Shown here: positions 1 to 12,216 of the stretch, in pieces
How the letters are laid out: the number at the start of each line of letters is the position of its first letter
How positions within the stretch are numbered: the stretch's first letter is position 1
Source of the DNA: Ecdyonurus torrentis
Taxonomy: Eukaryota > Arthropoda > Insecta > Ephemeroptera > Heptageniidae
DNA length: 64,000 nt
Assembly (NCBI GenBank): GCA_949318235.1
Contig: OX439134.1
Location: forward strand, 26,667,793-26,731,792
Direction: 5' to 3'
Program-made: the position numbers and the translations under genes
The notes under the pieces: generated by a model
What the model saw: only the letters and a program-made list of their open reading frames with translations
The model's database searches: none
Told to the model about the DNA's origin: nothing

Positions 1-463
1 TTCTGTAGATATTTGTATACAGTTTGCGCTCTAAGGCAATGGTATATATTAGAAGAAAAAAATTGGTTCATAAAGTTAAATCAAAGGAATGCAAGTAGTT
101 AAACAATTAAAGCACGTAATATGTAAAAAAAAAAAAAATTAAAAAATTAAAAATATATAATTGTATATATGAATATAGGGTCCTTTATTTATTTTGATAA
201 AATTTTGATATAAAGAAGCAGTGATATTGACACATAGCATTACTGAAAGCTCTAGGCCGCAAATTAGAGAAAGGATAGGGTTATTCTAAATATATATTAC
301 CAATACTACCTTTAAAAACACAGTTACACTGCAGGCACATGTTTTGGGCTTCCCGCTTTCAATATATTGCATTCAATTATAATTATTATTGATGTATACA
401 GTGCGTGTATGCATAGAAAAAATCATTATTAATGATATCATTTATATGGTAATTTTTCTAAAG
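1..463. other. Intronic or upstream sequence before the first zinc-finger exon
   Basis: AT-rich sequence with short A/T runs and no supported coding exon. It ends in a pyrimidine-containing acceptor (TTTTTCTAAAG) directly before the zinc-finger exon, so it is most simply the last intron of that gene. An open frame runs back in phase to an ATG at 389, so a start there cannot be excluded. Confidence 0.5.
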
Positions 464-2242
464 GAAGACGATTCAGGATCATCGGTGGCAAGTTTTGTGG
501 ATCGTATGGATCAAGATTTTCAACCTGAATTTATCGAAAGTGAGATGGAATCAGACATTTCTGAAATTGAAGAGGTAGAACAGATAAAACGTAAAAAGCA
601 AAGGAAACCAAAGTCAAAGAAATCAAGTTCAAAGTCAAAAAATGAAGAATTGGTCTCAAATAAAATTGAAAGTTGTAATATTTGTGATGCAAGTTTTAGA
701 TCGAAATATCTATTAAATATGCACAAGCAAAATATTCACGATAAAGAAACTTGTGAACTTTGTAATGCAGATTTTATGAGTAAAAAAGAATTAGAAAATC
801 ATCATGAAACTTCCCATTGTCATTGTTGTAAAATGTGCTGTGAAGTTTTTACTGATACTAATGATTTAGAAACTCATTTAAAAACAGTACACCCAGATAG
901 CCTGCCTAAATTTATATCTGGAAAATATACAATTACTGAAAACGTGCAGTGTTCTTTGTGTACTGCTGTTTCAAAAGATAATCGTTATGCTAAACGTCAT
1001 TATTTTTTACATCATCAAAAATATGCTTGTGAAATATGTTTTGAATTATTCCCTAATTCAGAAGTTCAAACAGAACATACACGACAAATTCATGGAATAA
1101 CATGTCGATTTTGTACTATAGTGTTCTACTGCAATAATAATCTAAAAATACATGTAAATAATGCACATGAAGGTGCAAGATATCCATTAAAAGTTAAAAA
1201 ATCACCTTCACAATTATATGAGTGTAAAATATGTAATAAAGGACTATTATCTAAAACCAATGTTAAAAGACATAATTATTGGTGTCATAAAATATTTACT
1301 TGTGATTTCTGTTTACATGAATGTAAATCATTTAAAGAATTAGATAAACATTTTATTGATGAACATGGAAAAAAATGTTATTATTGTAATAAAGTATTTG
1401 ATAATATTGATACTTTAAATTTACATATAGATTATGTACATGCTGATTATAATCCATATTGTTGTGAAAATTGTGGTGTGTTCTTTAAAAATAGAAACTT
1501 GCTTAAATCTCATAGAATTACTCACATAGAAGACGTTGAAATACTTCATTGTAATGATTGTGGTCAAGGTTTCAGTACCGAAAAACTTTTAGCATTTCAT
1601 CGTAAATATCGTCACTCGGAGAGAAAACAAATATGCGGAATCTGTAATAAGAAATTCTTAACAGGTTATGACTTACGAAAACATATCAAAACTCATGAAA
1701 GAAAAGAAATGAATATAAAACAATTTCCATGTACTTTATGTGATAAATCATTAAGTGCAGTACGAAGTTTACAACATCATATGAGAGTTCAACATAATAA
1801 AATGGCATTTGTTAAACGTCATTTGTGTGAAATTTGTCAAGAAAATTTTACTACAAAGACTAATCTCAAAAAACATATAAAATCAATCCATAATTCATTA
1901 ACATATTATAAATGTTTAGTATGTAAACAAGATTATTCTTCAGAAGAAAATGTTATATCGCATCTATCATTCCATAAACCAATAGAAATACAACGTTTAA
2001 AAACTCCTTATATAAAATTTGAAGCTATGAATTGTGAATTTTGTAAGCATTATTTCTCTTGTAAAATGACATTAACTAAACATATTGTAAACAGACATTT
2101 ATTGACTAAATTTAAGTTAAAAAAGCCTCCAAAAGTTGCAAAATTGCAGCAGATTTTCCAATTATGTAAAATGAAACAGTTCATTAAGCATCCTATGCTT
2201 CCTAAACAAACATTGTATTCTGAATCTAAACCTGTGTTGTAA
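464..2242 (+). CDS. Last coding exon of a C2H2 zinc-finger protein (16 fingers), 5' end outside the window
   Basis: Probable nuclear DNA-binding protein. After an acidic segment (EDDSGSS onward) and a lysine/serine-rich basic stretch that could act as a nuclear localisation signal, I count 16 C2H2 fingers of the form C-x2-C-x12-H-x3/4-H, from CNICDASF to CEFCKHYF. Linkers are mostly not the TGEKP type. The tail is basic and ends KPVL before TAA. I place the exon start at 464 because CTAAAG|GAAGAC looks like a splice acceptor and the downstream gene at 56804-61589 has the same layout (a finger exon opening with an acidic D/E segment). Alternative starts are ATG 389 or ATG 506. A ZAD domain upstream is plausible by analogy but cannot be seen. 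A TTAA-flanked palindromic element begins 36 bp after the stop, so it lies in the 3' UTR or just beyond. The family and nuclear role are sure; the specific target is unknown. Confidence 0.85.
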   Translation, partial: EDDSGSSVASFVDRMDQDFQPEFIESEMESDISEIEEVEQIKRKKQRKPKSKKSSSKSKNEELVSNKIESCNICDASFRSKYLLNMHKQNIHDKETCELCNADFMSKKELENHHETSHCHCCKMCCEVFTDTNDLETHLKTVHPDSLPKFISGKYTITENVQCSLCTAVSKDNRYAKRHYFLHHQKYACEICFELFPNSEVQTEHTRQIHGITCRFCTIVFYCNNNLKIHVNNAHEGARYPLKVKKSPSQLYECKICNKGLLSKTNVKRHNYWCHKIFTCDFCLHECKSFKELDKHFIDEHGKKCYYCNKVFDNIDTLNLHIDYVHADYNPYCCENCGVFFKNRNLLKSHRITHIEDVEILHCNDCGQGFSTEKLLAFHRKYRHSERKQICGICNKKFLTGYDLRKHIKTHERKEMNIKQFPCTLCDKSLSAVRSLQHHMRVQHNKMAFVKRHLCEICQENFTTKTNLKKHIKSIHNSLTYYKCLVCKQDYSSEENVISHLSFHKPIEIQRLKTPYIKFEAMNCEFCKHYFSCKMTLTKHIVNRHLLTKFKLKKPPKVAKLQQIFQLCKMKQFIKHPMLPKQTLYSESKPVL

Positions 2243-2277
2243 TTTTTTATATTATTTATTTTCGTGTGCTGCATTAA

Positions 2278-2585
2278 AGGCATAGAACATCTTGAACAAA
2301 AAAGTTGCGTAATATCCTAACAAACCTGAAAATCAACGTTGATTTGGCCAGAGTCATTGATTTCTAATTTATTTTACCTTCACAAAATGCCGCTGCCGGT
2401 CACTGACGTCACGGCTCGCCTAGTCCACGCGCGCGTAAACCGGGCAAGCTGTGACGTCAGTGACCGGCAGCGGCATTTTGTGAATGGAAAATAAATTAGA
2501 AATCAATGACTTCGGCCAAATCAAAGTTGATTTTCAGGTTTGTTAGGATATTACGCAACTTTTTTGTTCAAGTTGTTCTACGCCT
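2278..2585. mobile_element. TTAA-flanked palindromic MITE, family P, copy 1
   Basis: Almost entirely an inverted repeat. The left end AGGCATAGAACATCTTG mirrors the right end CAAGTTGTTCTACGCCT, with TTAA on both sides (2274-2277 and 2586-2589). The centre holds GC-rich arms with TGACGTCA and a CGCGCGTAAACC core. No ORF. The TTAA target suggests mobilisation by a piggyBac-like transposase, which is inferred. Three further copies are at 10419, 15824 and 58585. It sits in the 3' region of the zinc-finger gene. Confidence 0.88.
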
Positions 2586-2589
2586 TTAA

Positions 2590-3560
2590 GTATCTACTGT
2601 ATGTAAATATGTAATGTATATATTTATAAGGACAAAAATAAATAATATGTAATAATTATGCCAATTATGTAATAGTGAAAATAAAAATTTCAGAGATGTA
2701 ATTTAAAACTCGTGACTATAATCTGTTTTTTAATTACCTATAATTGAAAAGATTTTGAAATTTATTACTCAGAAAAGAACACCATAGACAGCTATAATGT
2801 ATATTCGATCATACCTACTAGGAACTGTAAGTTCTAAATTAAAAATTACCTTCAATGATTTTGCTTGTTAGTAAAACTATTGTATGGGTAAGCTTAACCG
2901 AAGACCATGGTAGCTGACCGACTAGTGGGACTATAATATTATCTATCCTGCAGTGTATGCAACTTTTTGAACATTGCCGTCATCCAGGTTGCAGACGTGA
3001 GACTTTGCAGGCGGCTATGGGAGTCTTTATAATAATATAATGTGCTAAAAGCTAAAATCTTATTTTTTTTTTCAAGTGCTTTTTTATTAAAGAAAGTTAA
3101 TTATTTTATTTAATATTTTATTTTATAAGTGTTTATAAATAGAAAAGTCACAAATACTATAATATAATTTTATTCAAAACTTAAAGTGTATTGCATCACA
3201 ATTATCATTTATTTTTCCATATGGATGTCACATAAAAGTCATTATATATCCCTAACTTTAAATTACGTTAATGTTTTTGTTTTTTTAAATCTTTAGTTGC
3301 TTTTTATTACAAATCTTTGAAAAAGTCACTTTATCACACAAAATAAAAAGTGTTTCACTTTAAAAATGTCATTTCACCAATTTATATTTTTACGTCAATT
3401 TGTGGCTTCTTGTTCCTTGATGCTTCGGCTCTGGAAAAGAACATTAGCATAGTTACTTTAAAGCGTAATATTATAATTATTATAATGCTAGGTAAAACAC
3501 AGCTAAAAATAAATATTTTCAAAAATGGCTAAGTATTTTTAAACTGCTAGAGGTACGTGC
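2590..3560. other. Intergenic, AT-rich, no supported gene
   Basis: Space between the convergent zinc-finger gene (+) and transporter gene (-). Apart from the AATAAA hexamer I see no coding exon or structured repeat. Confidence 0.5.
2637..2642 (+). promoter_or_regulatory. Possible polyadenylation signal AATAAA of the first zinc-finger gene
   Basis: AATAAA lies about 395 bp after the stop codon and just beyond the palindromic element. If it is used, the element is part of the mature 3' UTR. In such AT-rich DNA the hexamer is common, so support is modest. Confidence 0.35.
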
Positions 3561-6500
3561 TTACCTGCCAAAATTCTCTCCGTCCTCCAAAGTTTCAGGC
3601 AATTCTCGATTCAAAGTCTCGGGCAGAAAAGATGCCAGTAAGCCTGCGAGTAACGCTAAGGTGCCCAATAATAGGAATGGTAATTGTTGCCAGTAAGAGG
3701 ACTGGAAAAAAAATTATAGTATAATTTTTGCTTTTCATTAAAAAAAAAAGCTATACTGTTTGTACTTTGAACATTGTATAAAAATTCTAAATAAAATAGC
3801 AGGAACTAAATAGGTATAGGTACTATATTTATATAATTTAAAACATATATATTAATGATAAAAAAAAAAAAAAAATGCTCACTACAGTATATAACTTTTT
3901 CCCCTGTTCGCACGGAAAAAATAAATATGTAATAATTTTGCTAGCTCAATATCAGCATTATTTGTTCAATCGATTAGAGCATAATCTATATGCTATACTG
4001 CATAGTAACTATGTTACATAGCATAATTAGTATGTTTTACAGCATAATTATATTGTTCTAACTTACCATCATTTATGCTATAACGACAGTGATGTAAATA
4101 ACGTAATCCTTGTTTATAACTTTTTTTTTACGGTTAAATTCTATGAGATGAGTAATGAATTTTTTTTAAAATACTTTTTAAAAAGCTTTTGTAGGTATAG
4201 TAAAAAAAAAAAAAACTGCAGCTAAAGACACAGTTACGTATTATAATCTTACCAGCAAGATGATAAATGAGGCGACCATTGCTCCAATGGCTGCAAGGGT
4301 AGAGCAAGCTCCCATACCTGTGTTTCTGACACACGTGGGGAAAATTTCTCCAGACAAAATGTAAGCAGTGTTGTAAGAGGCCGTCGCTGTTAACTTTCCT
4401 AGCATCGCGAGTGTAGTCAGCAGCCAAGGCATGTCTAATTGAGGATAAAATTATTTCTAATTAAAATTTTATGGCTCGATTGATTTTTCATAAGATTTGC
4501 TAAAATTATATATAAAAAAGTGAATCATACACCTGGAACTAAATGGTATATTAATTTCAATAAATAAAAATATGAGATGAACATTTTATAAAAGAAAATT
4601 GATCTGATAAAGAAAGTTCGTGGCCTTATTTGTTATATTTATAATATTAATTTGAATAAAGGAAAGTTAAATCCAAAGGTATGTTTTCAAATATGTTTTT
4701 TCATTATTTTTATTTGTTTTGTTATTGTGAAGAAAAAAATCAGTCAATAAAAAACATGATATTTTAGAATATATAATTTTTTAATTTTTATCTCTTATAT
4801 CTTTTTTATGCGATAATTGGTTAATTAAAAGATTTGATAGAAACATACTTAGATTGGAAAATGGGAGCTTTCCTTGTCCCAATTTTTCTTTATCTAAATG
4901 TTTTTCTGTCAAATCTTTTATTCAAATTAATATTACAAAAAAGAATTAAAACCATGATCTGTCTTTTCAAATCATTTTACTTTTCTCGAAATAATCCAAC
5001 TCAGCTATATATAATTATAAAATAAAAGTGAGATAGAAAAGAAACATTTCCGACTTTTGATCCCCACCTTCTTTGATCGATATGTGTTACTCACCCTCGG
5101 GTACTAGGGTGGTTAGTAGAAGTGCGACCCCAGCAACAACTAGTGCTCCACTCTGCATAGGTACGCGACCCCGCATGTTGACTACGACCAGCGTGAGCAA
5201 GTGTGCGGGGATTTCAACCAAACCTGAGATCGCAAAGTTGACGTAATTGTTACCGCCAAGATCTCCAGTGTTCCACGATAATCCGAAATAAGAGACGCCG
5301 TTCACAAACCTTTAGTACATACATATGAATGATAAACGCAATATAATATGTCGTGTCATATACTATGCATTAACTTTAATTGTATATTTTAATTATTATT
5401 GCATGTATGTCTCGCGTACACCAAGGTAAAAATAAATCAACTCAGTTATTAATATGATAATATCTAATTTGGTTCTAAAACTTACCAGACAATAAGCATG
5501 GTGAGAGCATTACGTCTCAACATGGGGTACTTGAGGACATGCATTAACGTTGGAGTATGTTTTTGTGATTTTCTGTCCATGTTTAGTTTATCAGAGACAC
5601 TCGCTAGCACCTTATCTATTGTACCTCTAGATACCTACAGAAAATAGAAATATAATTACAAAAAGTTTAATATATTTATAATTATGCGTATTAAAAAGCT
5701 ACAAATGAGGAAAATTAACCACTGCATTGTTTTCAGTTATAAGAGACGTACATTTATTTGATGTGATTGATAATTATGTGTTAGTTTCTTACCCCGTGTT
5801 TGTTCTCGATTGCTGCTTTTTCTAAGATATCCGCAGCCTCCATTACTTTGCCTTTACCTACTAGCCAGCGAGGAGACTCGGGAATCAACCTGTACGTAAT
5901 ATATCATCATCAACAAAATAACTTTTGGCTGTAAAATAATTAAATTATTAGAAATCAAACATATAATACGTAAAAAATAGAAATTGTTTATAATATTGCA
6001 AATTTTATATTAAATAAAAGTCAATTTAATTAGGCACATTTACTAATTCATGCATTTATTAAATAGTAATCGGCCTTCAAGAAAATATCACAAACTAATT
6101 AAACTGCAAATGATAACATAATTGATATAATTACCTAAGTATATAAGATAATTTAAATTTAGAAAAATAGTGTATTTGTTATTATAATAAAATGAGTGAA
6201 TTTTAAAATGCATACCACCAGTAAACTAGAAAGAGCAGTCCAGGTACTGAGATTGCAAACTGCAAATTCCTCCATTCAGTGACTAAATAAGCAATCAATG
6301 CAATCAACAGGTAGCCGAAACTGAAGAACACTTGCAACATAATACTCGCGTACTGTCGCTTTGTAGGACCAACCATTTCCATCCCTAAACATATAATTTT
6401 ATTGCTATAGTTTAATTATGAACAAAATTGGAAAAAAAATATATAAATTCAAAAATTAGTTATAAAATTTTATTTGGATAAAACAGTATAAAAAAAAAGG

Positions 6501-7168
6501 AATAAAAAAGGAATAAAAACAAAAATAATAATTTTTAGGTTTAAATTGTCAAACTTTCTTATTTCTGGTACAACTTTTGAATGAGCGTGGAATTAAAAAT
6601 AAGTGATCATGAAGTCATATCGCGATTTTTAAAAATTAATGAAATACTTCATGAACTCAAAATTTTAGAAAAACACACATCAATCAATTCAGGACAATGT
6701 CCTTATGCAATAAAAATCAACACTATTTGTGTGTTTTTTTAACTTACTCGTTGCCCAGAAAATATAATGTTATAGGAGTAACAATAAATATAATAAAAAA
6801 TTGCCAGTTGTTTGAATCACTCACCAATGACATATGCCACGACATACACGCCAGGTACGGCGGCGCCTATAGCGAAGCGAGCGAGAACAAAACTCCAGTA
6901 ATTAGGCGCAAGGCTGGCTAGAATACCAACACTTACTTGGAGAACAAGTGCGAAGAAAAACACGGGACGTCGACCAAATCTAAATGATAATTAAATATTG
7001 TTATTTATTTTCAAAGTATAGAATAGAATCACAAGTCCAAATTCAATGACATAATGATTTTTCCCTTTATGAAATATATAGTTTTCTTTCCAATATTCTT
7101 ACTAATTGCTTTAAACTATATAATACACAATACAAAAGAAAAATTACTATCATTAAAAACGTTACAAG

Positions 7169-7220
<52 letters not shown>

Positions 7221-9717
7221 TAATGGACAACATGTAATTTTGCTTCATATATAGAAAATATAATTTTCATACATGCACATACAGTACAATGTGTTTTAAA
7301 GTATAAGAGCAGAATTCTTACCGATCTGAGAGATTGCCAAATATGGTTGCCCCAGTCAGTCCTCCGACCACAAGGAGGGTGTTGGCGAACGCACGTGCCC
7401 AATCCCAATCACACACCAACTGGAACTGGAGAAATATGAGATTAATTTGTGTTATTTGTCTATTTATTAATGTAATTGTTTGGTTATTTATTTTAAAAAA
7501 AAATACTATTTTATGCTAAACAATAAGCCACACTTTAATGCATACTTCAATAATAAGGACCACCAGGAAAAAATATATAGGGGTTAATTTTATTTTATAT
7601 TCAAAAAGAGAGCATTATTTTGAAACAATTGATAAGCGAACTTCTAATATTTTGGTTCATTAAATATTTTTAATTATATTTGAAAATCGAAAAATAACGT
7701 CACTGTCGGTAAATTATGCATGTGGACATAGGAATAAGTTATACCGATCGTGCGATTCCATTTCACGACTTTCAAACATTAATTAAAAATACTTAATGAA
7801 CTCAAAAATTAGAAGTTGGCATATCTATCGATTCAAGACAATTTCCTCTTTTTAGAATATGCAATAAAATTACACCACGTTTTTTTTTTTTTTTTTTTTT
7901 TTTTAGTCTTTCCTCTGAGTTTCAGATTGAATGAAGCGATTGTCTTGGGATTAACACCGCGTTCTAGACAATTATATTATATTTTACTTTACTATGGGTT
8001 TATGTACCTCGTACACGGCGCTGCTTTTGTATTGTGAAGTATCAAAGACCCATGCTTTGCAAGGCACAATGTCCGAAGCAGGAACTCCAGATTGGAAATA
8101 TGCCTCGCTAAAATTGGCATCCAGTCTTTGACATTGTGACCATGTGCCAGAGGCACCAAGTGGCAACGACATATTCAGCACACTCTCTGACAGTAAAAAC
8201 TGTGGAGGACTGAAGTCTTCGTATGGCATCAGGCATCGATGATCTGCGTAAGGACCTGGTTAAACAATTTAAATATTAATTTCATTTCTCTACTTTGACA
8301 ATCATTATTTATAGCTAAAAAAAAAAAAAAAAATAGATACGATGATGTTAACATGCATATTTGCATCATTGCAAGTAAATTTTTGTATTAAAATAAATTC
8401 AAACTCACAAAAAGTTATTAATATACGTAAGACATAAAAGTATATTTATTAGTTGTATAATATGATGAAAAAGGGTACTTAAAGAGACCACAATATACAT
8501 ACCATTACCTAAACAAGTTGAGAGGTTATTTCAACCGGAAGCAATCCCCTTTTCTCAAATTCTAATCAAGTTATAGGAATAAAATTTAATATGTATTAAT
8601 TTCAATATTATATTGATCACCTGTAACATATTTTGGTGGTTATCTGGGGAAAATTGTTTGAGAAAAAAGGGTTCATCCGGTTGTGTAAAAATCTCTGATC
8701 TTTGGTCAGGGTATATGTACCTAAAAATACCCATGCTAGCTTGTGCATGGCGCAGACCATTCCAGGCAGACATAATAGAAAGAAAATTCGTCTTTGGTAC
8801 CGGCCAAATTCTCCAATATGTGTCAATACATCGTCAAATAATCCACTCTGAAATTTAAATTTAAATTATTACGCACTCAATTTTATACACATATATTTCA
8901 AAGTAATATGTGTTATTCCTTGTACATAATCAAAGCTTAATGACAAAGACTAAAAAAATTTCTAAAAAGGGGATAATTTTATTTCATATTCTAAAAGAGG
9001 ACATTGTCCTGAATCGATAATATACGAATTTTTATTTTTTATTTTTAGTTTCTTAAAAAAAAAAAATTATTTTAATTAATTTTTGAAAGTCGCCAAATGA
9101 CGTCACAGGTACAGGTGACGTCATTGGCAACTTTTTCCTGTGCCCACATGCTTAAGTTGCCGCTCGTGACGTCATTTTTTGATTTTCAATTAAACATAAG
9201 TACTTATATAATGAACTAAAAAATTAAAAATTCGTGTATCTATCGATTCAGAACTATATGTCCTCTTTTAGAATAATAAAATTAGCAACTATTTTTTTTG
9301 TTGTCTATACCTACCAATCTCTTTTACTCATCTATTTCAAAGTAAGATGTAACTGAGTAAGTATATAATCATAGCTGAATTACATGATAAATGAATGCAT
9401 TATTTAGATTTTTTGTTAAACGGACTTTGAATTGATATAAGGTCAACAAATTTTTTTTTTAATATATTTCATTCACTCATTTGTTTCTGTTATACAAATT
9501 TATTAGTAGTTTTTATTCCTTTTAGTTTATTATTTCTTTAATGAGCTGTAACAAGGGTGCGGTCATTGAGATTGGATAAGTATTATATTGAGTTAAAAAA
9601 TCAAAATTTTTGAAACTGAAAATAGTAAAATAGTAAATAAATAAATAATTGAAAGAAATTTTTTAAACTTACCGAAACAGGATCACTATTTTGTTGTTGC
9701 TTATTTTCTTCTTCCAT
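3561..9717 (-). CDS. Organic cation transporter-like MFS protein (SLC22/OCT family), gene A, 543 aa in 11 exons
   Basis: Probable plasma-membrane carrier for organic cations, carnitine-like or other small organic solutes; the substrate cannot be read from the sequence. Coding exons in order: 9673-9717, 8721-8847, 8008-8255, 7322-7425, 6825-6979, 6216-6384, 5793-5889, 5486-5634, 5095-5309, 4253-4434, 3561-3701. All use GT/AG junctions and the phases join without a break. Exon 1 encodes MEEENKQQQNSDPVS. Exon 2 carries the first membrane helix after IGEFGRYQRR. Exon 3 is the large cysteine-containing extracellular loop with N-glycosylation sequons (NMS, NFS). Exons 4-5 join to the MFS loop motif GNLSDRFGRRP, exon 7 has the family motif PESPRWL, and exon 10 has EIFPTCVRN. 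The end is LPETLEDGENFGR then TAA; that stop overlaps a good donor (AG|GTAAGC), so an extra 3' exon is possible. About twelve helices and the length fit the family. Genes B and C are paralogues in the same orientation. Confidence 0.92.
6545..6725. repeat. Degenerate half-copy of MITE family Q in gene A intron 5
   Basis: Contains the recognisable half-element order: decayed GTCATATCGCGATTTT, then AATACTTCATGAACTCAAAA, then a TCAATTCAGGACAATGTCC end and a tail ATGCAATAAAAAT. It matches the right halves of the family copies at 8969-9290 and 42997-43292. Confidence 0.5.
7169..7219. repeat. Homopolymer tract (T)n of about 50 bp
   Basis: Uninterrupted thymine run in gene A intron 4. Open frames across it give only poly-Phe or poly-Lys and are not genes. 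Run length is likely unreliable in the assembly. Confidence 0.9.
7580..7879. mobile_element. Palindromic MITE family Q, copy in gene A intron 3
   Basis: Inverted-repeat element of about 300 bp. The left part runs GGGGTTAATTTTAT to an inner AACGTCAC. The right part has ATTAAAAATACTTAATGAAC and the TATCTATCGATTCAAGACAA end. Other copies are at 8969, 16811, 38876 (half) and 42997, with a decayed half at 6545. All the copies I found are in transporter introns. Confidence 0.7.
8969..9290. mobile_element. Palindromic MITE family Q, copy in gene A intron 1
   Basis: Left end GGGGATAATTTTATTTCA followed by GGACATTGTCCTGAATCGAT. The right half mirrors it with ATCTATCGATTCAGAACTA and GTCCTCTTTTAGAATAATAAAAT. 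The inner arms carry TGACGTCA in three places. No ORF. Confidence 0.8.
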
Positions 9718-12216
9718 TGTTCTTATTAATTAAAACAGCAGTATTATAATTATCACAACTAATTAACATTAAATAACTTTCTTTCTCTAGGAACATATAT
9801 AAAGCACTATTATTATCTATTAGGTATATGAAGCATCTTACGTATATATGAAAGTGAATTAATTGAATTTATTAACAATCACGAAGTTAAATATATATTG
9901 TGATCAAAAATCTGATAACAGTTTTTTCGCTTCATCACCTTATTTACCATTTGTATTAACTTTTATTTACTATTAGATCGTAAAGAAATATTAATTTGCA
10001 ATATTTTTATTTATTTGCTAATATAATTTATTATAGTGTTGATGTAAATATGTTTATATCACCTTATTTTTATAATTGTTCATTAATTAAGTGTGCAATC
10101 AAAATATGTTTATTTTTATGATGTAAGTGATATGCTGATTGTATATCTGGAAATTTCAAGTTTCGTATGGTATTAATATGCTTATTTGTATAGTGCTTAT
10201 TATTGTTTAATTTGGGAATCTTAATTTATTCTATTTTAATGTTTGCAAACTTTTTTTTTTTTTTTTTTTTTTTTTCTACCTGAAATGGATTTTGTGTTAA
10301 TAAATTTTCATGAAAGAAATTATTATACAAAATTAAATGTATAAAAATATTTAAAGAATTCATTGAAAGCGCAAATTTTATCTAATTAAAATTATGCGAT
10401 GCTAATTTTTTTAATTAAAGGCGTAGAACACCTTGAACAAAGAAGTTGCGTAATATCCTAACAAACCTGAAAATCAACGTTGATTTGGCCAAAGTCATTG
10501 ATTTCTAATTTATTTTTCATTCACAAAATGCCGCTGGCGGTCACTGTCATCACAGCTTGCGTGGTCCACGCGCGCGTAAACCGGGCGAGCTAGCTGTGAC
10601 TTAAGTGACCGCCAGTGTCATTTTGTGAATGGAAAATAAATTAGAAATCAATGAATCCGGCCAAATCAACGTTGATTTTCAGGTAGTTTGTTATGATATT
10701 ATGCAACTTTTTTGTTCAAGGTGTTCTATACACATTTAATAAAATATACAATACAACAATACGCACCATTAAATTCAAGTTCAAATTTTAAAAGTGTTAA
10801 TTTTTCTAATATTTTCATTCCGTATACTCACAACACATATTAATATATACGAATCACTAAAATAATAAATCACAACTCAAAAGTTATAAATACGATCATG
10901 ATAAGTTTCTTTTCCAAGCAGGACTTATGGCTCATACGATATTGATAAGATATTTTTGCACATCTAACATAACACCAACGTATTTCATCATAGGTCACTT
11001 AAGAGGTCATATTATTTTTTTATTAATAACTATGTATTTCAATCCGGATCATAACCCCGCGAGGTCAACAAAAAACATGTGATTTTATCATTGTGTCTAA
11101 ATCAATAGTGTCAGCGTAATGTTTATTTATTTATTGTGAAATTAATATTAAGATTCTAGCATAAGTTATAAAATTTACACTAATATAATTTATAGAAAAC
11201 TACCTCTTTTTATTATTATTATTTTCAATGCAAAAATGGTTATAGCTATCGATATAGTTCAAATAAGTTTTATTTATTTATAATTTTGACCGCAAAATGA
11301 CTCTCTGACTTGCCTATACTCTTACTTTAAAGTCTTTAAATTCTTCAGTTTTTTGTATTAGATTTTATTAATTTACAATTCGAAGCATATTGATGAACTA
11401 CTAAATTATGGAATGGAAAAAAACAAACTTGAAACTTATATTTTTAGTAAATACTCTCTCTCTCTCTCTCTCTTCTTTTCTTTTCTTTTTTTAAGATAAT
11501 ACATCAACTAGTCTTTAATAAATTATACGTACGTACGTATGCATTTCAAGGATGCATTCAAATTTTATTTCCCTAGGAATTCGAAACTCATTATTTCTCT
11601 ATTTTTGTTGTGATTTCATCTCCACCCTTTACCCCCATTAAAATATAAAACAATAAAGGTATACAATTTGTCAACATCATTTTAATTCTCTGCAACTCGC
11701 GTTCCAGAATAGGTATAAACTTTTATAATATTGAGAAGAAAAAATACAAATTGCAAAATTTTATATTTAAAGCTTTACATCAGGAACTGCTTTTTTAACA
11801 TCAGATTTGGATCTGAAACAAGTAATTTTAGATAAATTTATATTTTAGCAATATGGCATAAATTTATATTGTAGTACAGTAAAGGCTAGAATAATAATAA
11901 GAACATAATATTATAGACTAAAAAAAAAAAAATAAATAAATAAATAAATAAATAAATAAAACACTAACTATTTTACTCTTGTTCGTTTCATAGCTAAAAA
12001 CTATAGTTTTTTTTAATTTGAACAAGTTTATAATGACAAAAAAAATCCTATATAAAAAAAATAATAAAAAAACCTTAACAACGGCAATGAAAATTATTTT
12101 CATTCATTATTATTATTATTATTATTATTTATTTTTTTTTTTACTTCTTTTTTTTGCAAAGCAAGCTACCGTATATTTGTTTATTTTCCCGCTCCCCAGT
12201 GTCACTTTGGTGCATC
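9718..12216. other. Intergenic between transporter genes A and B
   Basis: AT-rich sequence that should contain the promoter of gene A (reading left) and the 3' flank of gene B. It holds one TTAA-flanked MITE (10419-10735), a T run near 10252-10275, a short (CT)n near 11455-11473 and an (AAAT)n block near 11931-11960. No coding exon is supported. Confidence 0.6.
10419..10735. mobile_element. TTAA-flanked palindromic MITE, family P, copy 2
   Basis: TTAA at 10415-10418 and 10736-10739. The left end AGGCGTAGAACACCTTGAAC mirrors the right end GTTCAAGGTGTTCTA; the last bases of the right end are diverged. Same core order as copy 1, including the CACGCGCGCGTAAACC centre. It lies 0.7 kb upstream of gene A. 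Confidence 0.85.

Noticed and set aside
7054..7408. Frames with poly-Phe or poly-Lys
   Set aside because: They cross a homopolymer run; the real coding part on the minus strand is transporter exon 4 in another frame.
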